This document shows, in pieces, positions 37,981 through 41,428 of a DNA stretch of 41,428 nucleotides; the stretch's first letter is position 1; each line of letters begins with the position of its first letter. The notes under the pieces were generated by a model that ran no database searches, was not told where the DNA came from, and saw nothing but the letters and a program-made list of their open reading frames with translations. The position numbers and the translations under genes were made by a program. The stretch is from assembly GCA_000310025.1 (NCBI GenBank), contig FN648508.1, forward strand, positions 142,822-184,249, read 5' to 3'. This DNA is from Ectocarpus siliculosus. Taxonomy: Eukaryota; Sar; Phaeophyceae; Ectocarpales; Ectocarpaceae.

Positions 37981-40900
37981 ACCACACCCCCACTTTTGCA
38001 TTCCGTTTGTTCCGACCGTTTTTGAAACGCTTTTGTTTTTTAGGGGGGATGAGGTAAAGAGAAGATTTCAGAGTTGACTAGTTGTTGACGAACGTACTTG
38101 TGCGTTGCCTCTGTTGGCCTCTTGCCCCACCTTTTAACGATCTTTCGGACGGCTTCCTTGCTTTTGAGTTTGGTCAACGCGGCTTGTTTAATGCCGGGCG
38201 CTTCGCAGCAGTTTCGAAGTTCTTAATAGCCTGTCTACCTTGTCGTCCTTTCGTGACGAACTAGCCTGCTGTACCGAGCATGATGTTGGGAGTCTGATCG
38301 TCTGGTCCTTTCGTATTTTTTTTTCTAGGGGTTCTCTCTCTCGGTTTCTAATTGTCGTGACGTCGAGCGCGCGACTCATCTGCTGTTTCTATTCCTACCC
38401 TGGTGATGAGTGGTTGAATTGCGTTTGCTGTGATCCCGGTCTTTTCGGCGTACTTTTTTTTTAATCTGCTCTGTCCGGGCGTGTAGGGAAAGGTGGACGA
38501 ACGAGAAGTTCCAACAAGAAAAAAAAAAATGGATTGAACATTGGGAAGATGTACACTTGCTGTACATTAATGGCCCGCGCGCGTTTTGCGCGTTTGCGGT
38601 CGGACGGGGGTTGGTGGTTTGTCGTTTCGTGGTTGGGAGGCGTGTTCCCTCCCACACGTCATGACTCTCCTGAACCAACAGTAGGTCGACGTCGTTTTCC
38701 CGCGACCTAAGTCGAGCCCCGAGAAATAGTTGCTGCTTCCTACTTTCCGCCTCCGAAGCATTTGAAAAATGCGCGTTTCGTAGTTTGGCGCTTCAGGTCG
38801 CTGTGTAAAAAGCGGTAGGGGCCTACTTGGCCCTCCTCACGGCTGAAACACAACAAATCTGCATGTATCCATACAAACTTATCTTTTCGCTGGACGCTCA
38901 CGGAACATACTCGCAGTCCGTTCTCGAAATGAACGAAAGCCTTGTGTGTGGGCCGTGTGACCACCATTGGAACAAAGAAGCCGCGTCCGCTTCAAACCTC
39001 GGCTCAAAACTGGAGACAGTCGGGCGGGTTTCCACAACTTGGTTGGACGTCATGAGCACTACTGCCACCAAAAAAACTGTATGCGAACCGGCGGCTCTCT
39101 GTTGTGCGGCCGATCCAACAAGATCAGAGTCAGTCGACACACACGCAAGAAGTGAGATTTGGCTGCCCTCCCATGCACAGGGGTCCAACAAAAAAAATAT
39201 ATGTATTTCGCGCGAAGCGCGAAAAGAAGGGTCGGAGAGAGGAGACATAATCAAAGCAAGCGTAGATGATAGATATGGATGGAGCCTTGCTGCTGCTGCT
39301 GCAGTTTTGCTGTTGATGCTGCCTGCCGCTGCTGCCGCTGCCGCTGCTGCTGCTGTGCATGGGTGATGCGCACTTACTTGCTTTCTTCGCTTTCGCTACT
39401 AGCAGAGGGCAACAGGCTCTAAAAATTGGGCCCTCCCACGATGTGCGTATTTGGCCGCCCGTGGCTTGCAGCGCTGTATACGTCTCACTTGTCTCTGTTT
39501 CTGGGTTGCGTCTGTTGTGGAAGCAAAGATCGGCCGGCAGACGAAGAGACACCAGACAGACAGAGATCTGACTTGTGTGCACTCGCAGTTCCCTCGCTTA
39601 CTACGCTGCTAGCAGTAGGCCTCGGGGTCTAAAAATAGCTTCCGATGCCAGCCATGATGTGTGCCTTTGGCCGGCCTTGGCCTACAGCAGTGTGTAGGCC
39701 TCGTTTTCTTTGTTGTGGGGCTGCGTCTGTGCGGGAAGCTCCCGCACAAGATTTTCCCTCAGCAGCAGCAGCAGGAGGAGGAGGAGGAGGAGAACGCCTA
39801 TTTAACACATCATACACATACATACAGCGTGCGTGCGCGTGCTTTTTCTCTTTCCGGAATCAATCCTCCTCCTTCGTTCGGGGGACGAAGGTCCAACGAA
39901 CAAGATTTGTATCTACCCATCTATCTATCTATCCGAAAGAAAATAGTCGACGGTGGAAGGAAGGATGATGTTGTACTGGTGGTGGTGATCACCTGATCTC
40001 AATGAATGATGGTTGCCGCTGTTAAATAACATTAACTTAGCGGCTCGTCGTCGTTCGTTGCTGACGAAAGAAAGAAGAGTGATGATGATGATGATGAGGC
40101 AGGCGACGGTAACGACCTCTACTATAAAACTATAAAAATGCTAAATAGTATCATCCCTACTAAATAGCATGATCCCTGTTGTTGTTGTGGTGCTGCTGTT
40201 GTTGACAAGAGACCCTCCCCCCTGCAAGCTGCATGCAGTATTTGTACACTTCAAAAAAGAAAAAAGATGGTATATATATGTATACAGCTAATAGTGAGTG
40301 TCGGGTGGCAAAAAAACACATACATGGAGGCATGGCCAAAAGAATGACGATCAAGCAAGTGACTGCCGTTCGTTCGTCGACGTCGGTCGGATCGCCCGTC
40401 CGTTTATTTTTTTGTGCATGTCCATAAAAAAATAGCAGCAATCGACACGTACGTTCGAATTTTGAGGGAGGTTTGGCAAGGGTCTACAATTGTATGCATA
40501 AAAGAAAACATCGAGGAGATAGAATGCACATCATTAATGTAAGACCTGTAAGCTCTCGCAAACACACAACATACATGCTCCACCACCACCTCTCTCTCTC
40601 TCCCGGGACTTTTCTTGTGCCTGCTCCATCCACTTCTTCCAGACCACCGAGCCCCCGCCCCCATCAAGGGCAAAAAAACAAAAAACATCCTGCGTAGCCT
40701 CCCCCTTGCCATCAACCTGCATTCATTCGTTGCCATGTGCTTTCTTTACGCGTCCTCTGTGTGTAATGATTGGTTGCCTCCCGATGCAACCCCCCCCCCC
40801 TCTTTCCCCCCCCCGTCCGTTGTTTTTTCAACGTCACCATCATCACTGTTCACCCAAACACAAAACGCGCGCACAGACCAGACAGACCTGATTTATTTCA

Positions 40901-41428
40901 GCTATAGGCAACCTACCATCTGTTGTGTTGCTGCTGTACGAAAGGAACAACAAATAATAATAACGACGCCGACAGCAGTAGTAGCGGGGTTCCATCCCTT
41001 CCCGACCCACACAAAAAAATCAGTCCAACCGAGGAGTACCGAACCAAGAAAAGGAAAGGAAAGGAAAGGAAAACCAAACCAAACCAAACAAACGAAGACA
41101 GGAGAAATGCATACGCACGATTCCACGCAAACTATTTTCTTCGCAAAAGAACGGACGTACTTTTTTGGATGTACATGCAGGTGCAAAACATGCACGCAGG
41201 TAAAAGAAACTAACAAGCTCGCTCTCGTTTTTTTATTGGCCTGACTCTCGTTCTTTTTTGTCGCGGGCGGAGGTGATCCTTTGCAGACTTACTCCCGTCC
41301 TCCTCGTGTTGACAACTTCAACAACTAACTCGCTACATCTACCGAACGAAAGGGCAGTACTCTGCCCCCCCCCCCCCCCCCCCCCCCCCCCACAGAAAAA
41401 AATTTTTTTTCCCCCCCCCCAATTACAT
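37981..41428. other. 3' region of LHC copy 2 and repeat-rich tail of the window
   Basis: No gene is identified with confidence. 37981-38500 should contain the LHC copy 2 3' UTR; no obvious polyadenylation signal is seen. Triplet runs (GCT near 39280-39360, GAT near 40080-40097), a diverged repeat pair (39395-39745), AAGGA/ACCAA runs (41048-41090) and a long C tract (41365-41391) occur. A minus-strand frame at 40540-40715 (ALDGGGGSVVWKKWMEQAQE, after ATGCAG) could be an exon of an unseen gene, with weak support. Confidence 0.4.
39395..39745 (+). repeat. Diverged direct repeat, period about 212
   Basis: GCTACTAGCAGAGGGCAAC, then CTAAAAATTG, TTTGGCCGCCCGTGGCTTGC and GGGTTGCGTCTGTTGTGGAAGC recur about 212 bases later as GCTGCTAGCAGTAGGCCTC, CTAAAAATAG, TTTGGCCGGCCTTGGCCTAC and GGGCTGCGTCTGTGCGGGAAGC. 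About 135 bp are alike in each copy. The nature of the repeat is unknown. Confidence 0.7.

Overview
This is a nuclear window from a stramenopile alga, most likely a brown alga (Ectocarpus-like). The reasons are a duplicated fucoxanthin-chlorophyll a/c light-harvesting gene with an ER-signal-plus-'AFVAP' plastid presequence, genes split into small exons by long GT..AG introns, TTAGGG repeats, and many simple-sequence tracts and decayed transposable elements. There are no operons, ribosome binding sites or CRISPR arrays.

Layout. 1-4700: no recognisable gene, but decayed repeats, including a poly-G-flanked LINE tail, an inverted repeat and a small GTGCCGG element. 5143-6479 (-): two well-defined coding exons of a Ser/Gly/Ala-rich protein of unknown function. 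9146-18350 (-): a multi-exon gene that I could splice with consistent phase through eight exons. It encodes a PX (phosphoinositide-binding) domain, a Gly-rich linker and a UBA (ubiquitin-binding) domain. Its introns hold triplet repeats, a tRNA-derived SINE, a LINE tail, MITE-like elements and an interstitial telomeric repeat. 19949-22146 (-) and 36263-37980 (+): two head-to-head LHCF genes encoding the same 218-aa protein. 25285-35176 (-): a plastid-targeted conserved protein of unknown function, lying between the LHC genes and interrupted by an assembly gap (N, 25475-25574). Its 6.7-kb intron 2 contains a head-to-tail dimer of a 5'-truncated LINE (27331-31405), and intron 1 contains a 725-bp foldback. 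37981-41428: 3' region of LHC copy 2 and repeats, with no confident gene.

The two LHC genes and the central gene are all predicted to act in the plastid, and the central gene is divergently arranged with LHC copy 2. The LHC coding sequences differ at only 3 of 657 bases, all silent, while their introns and flanks are largely unalike. A promoter block of about 60 bp is conserved at the same distance upstream of both ATGs.

The most unusual items are the PX-UBA protein, the near-identical LHC coding copies with unlike introns and a conserved promoter block, a LINE family ending in poly-C whose two copies sit tail-to-head through that poly-C, several long foldback hairpins, and a strongly over-represented 9-mer TACTGCTGT seen at least 15 times. 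All gene models are read by eye from splice signals and reading phase. No search or alignment program was run.
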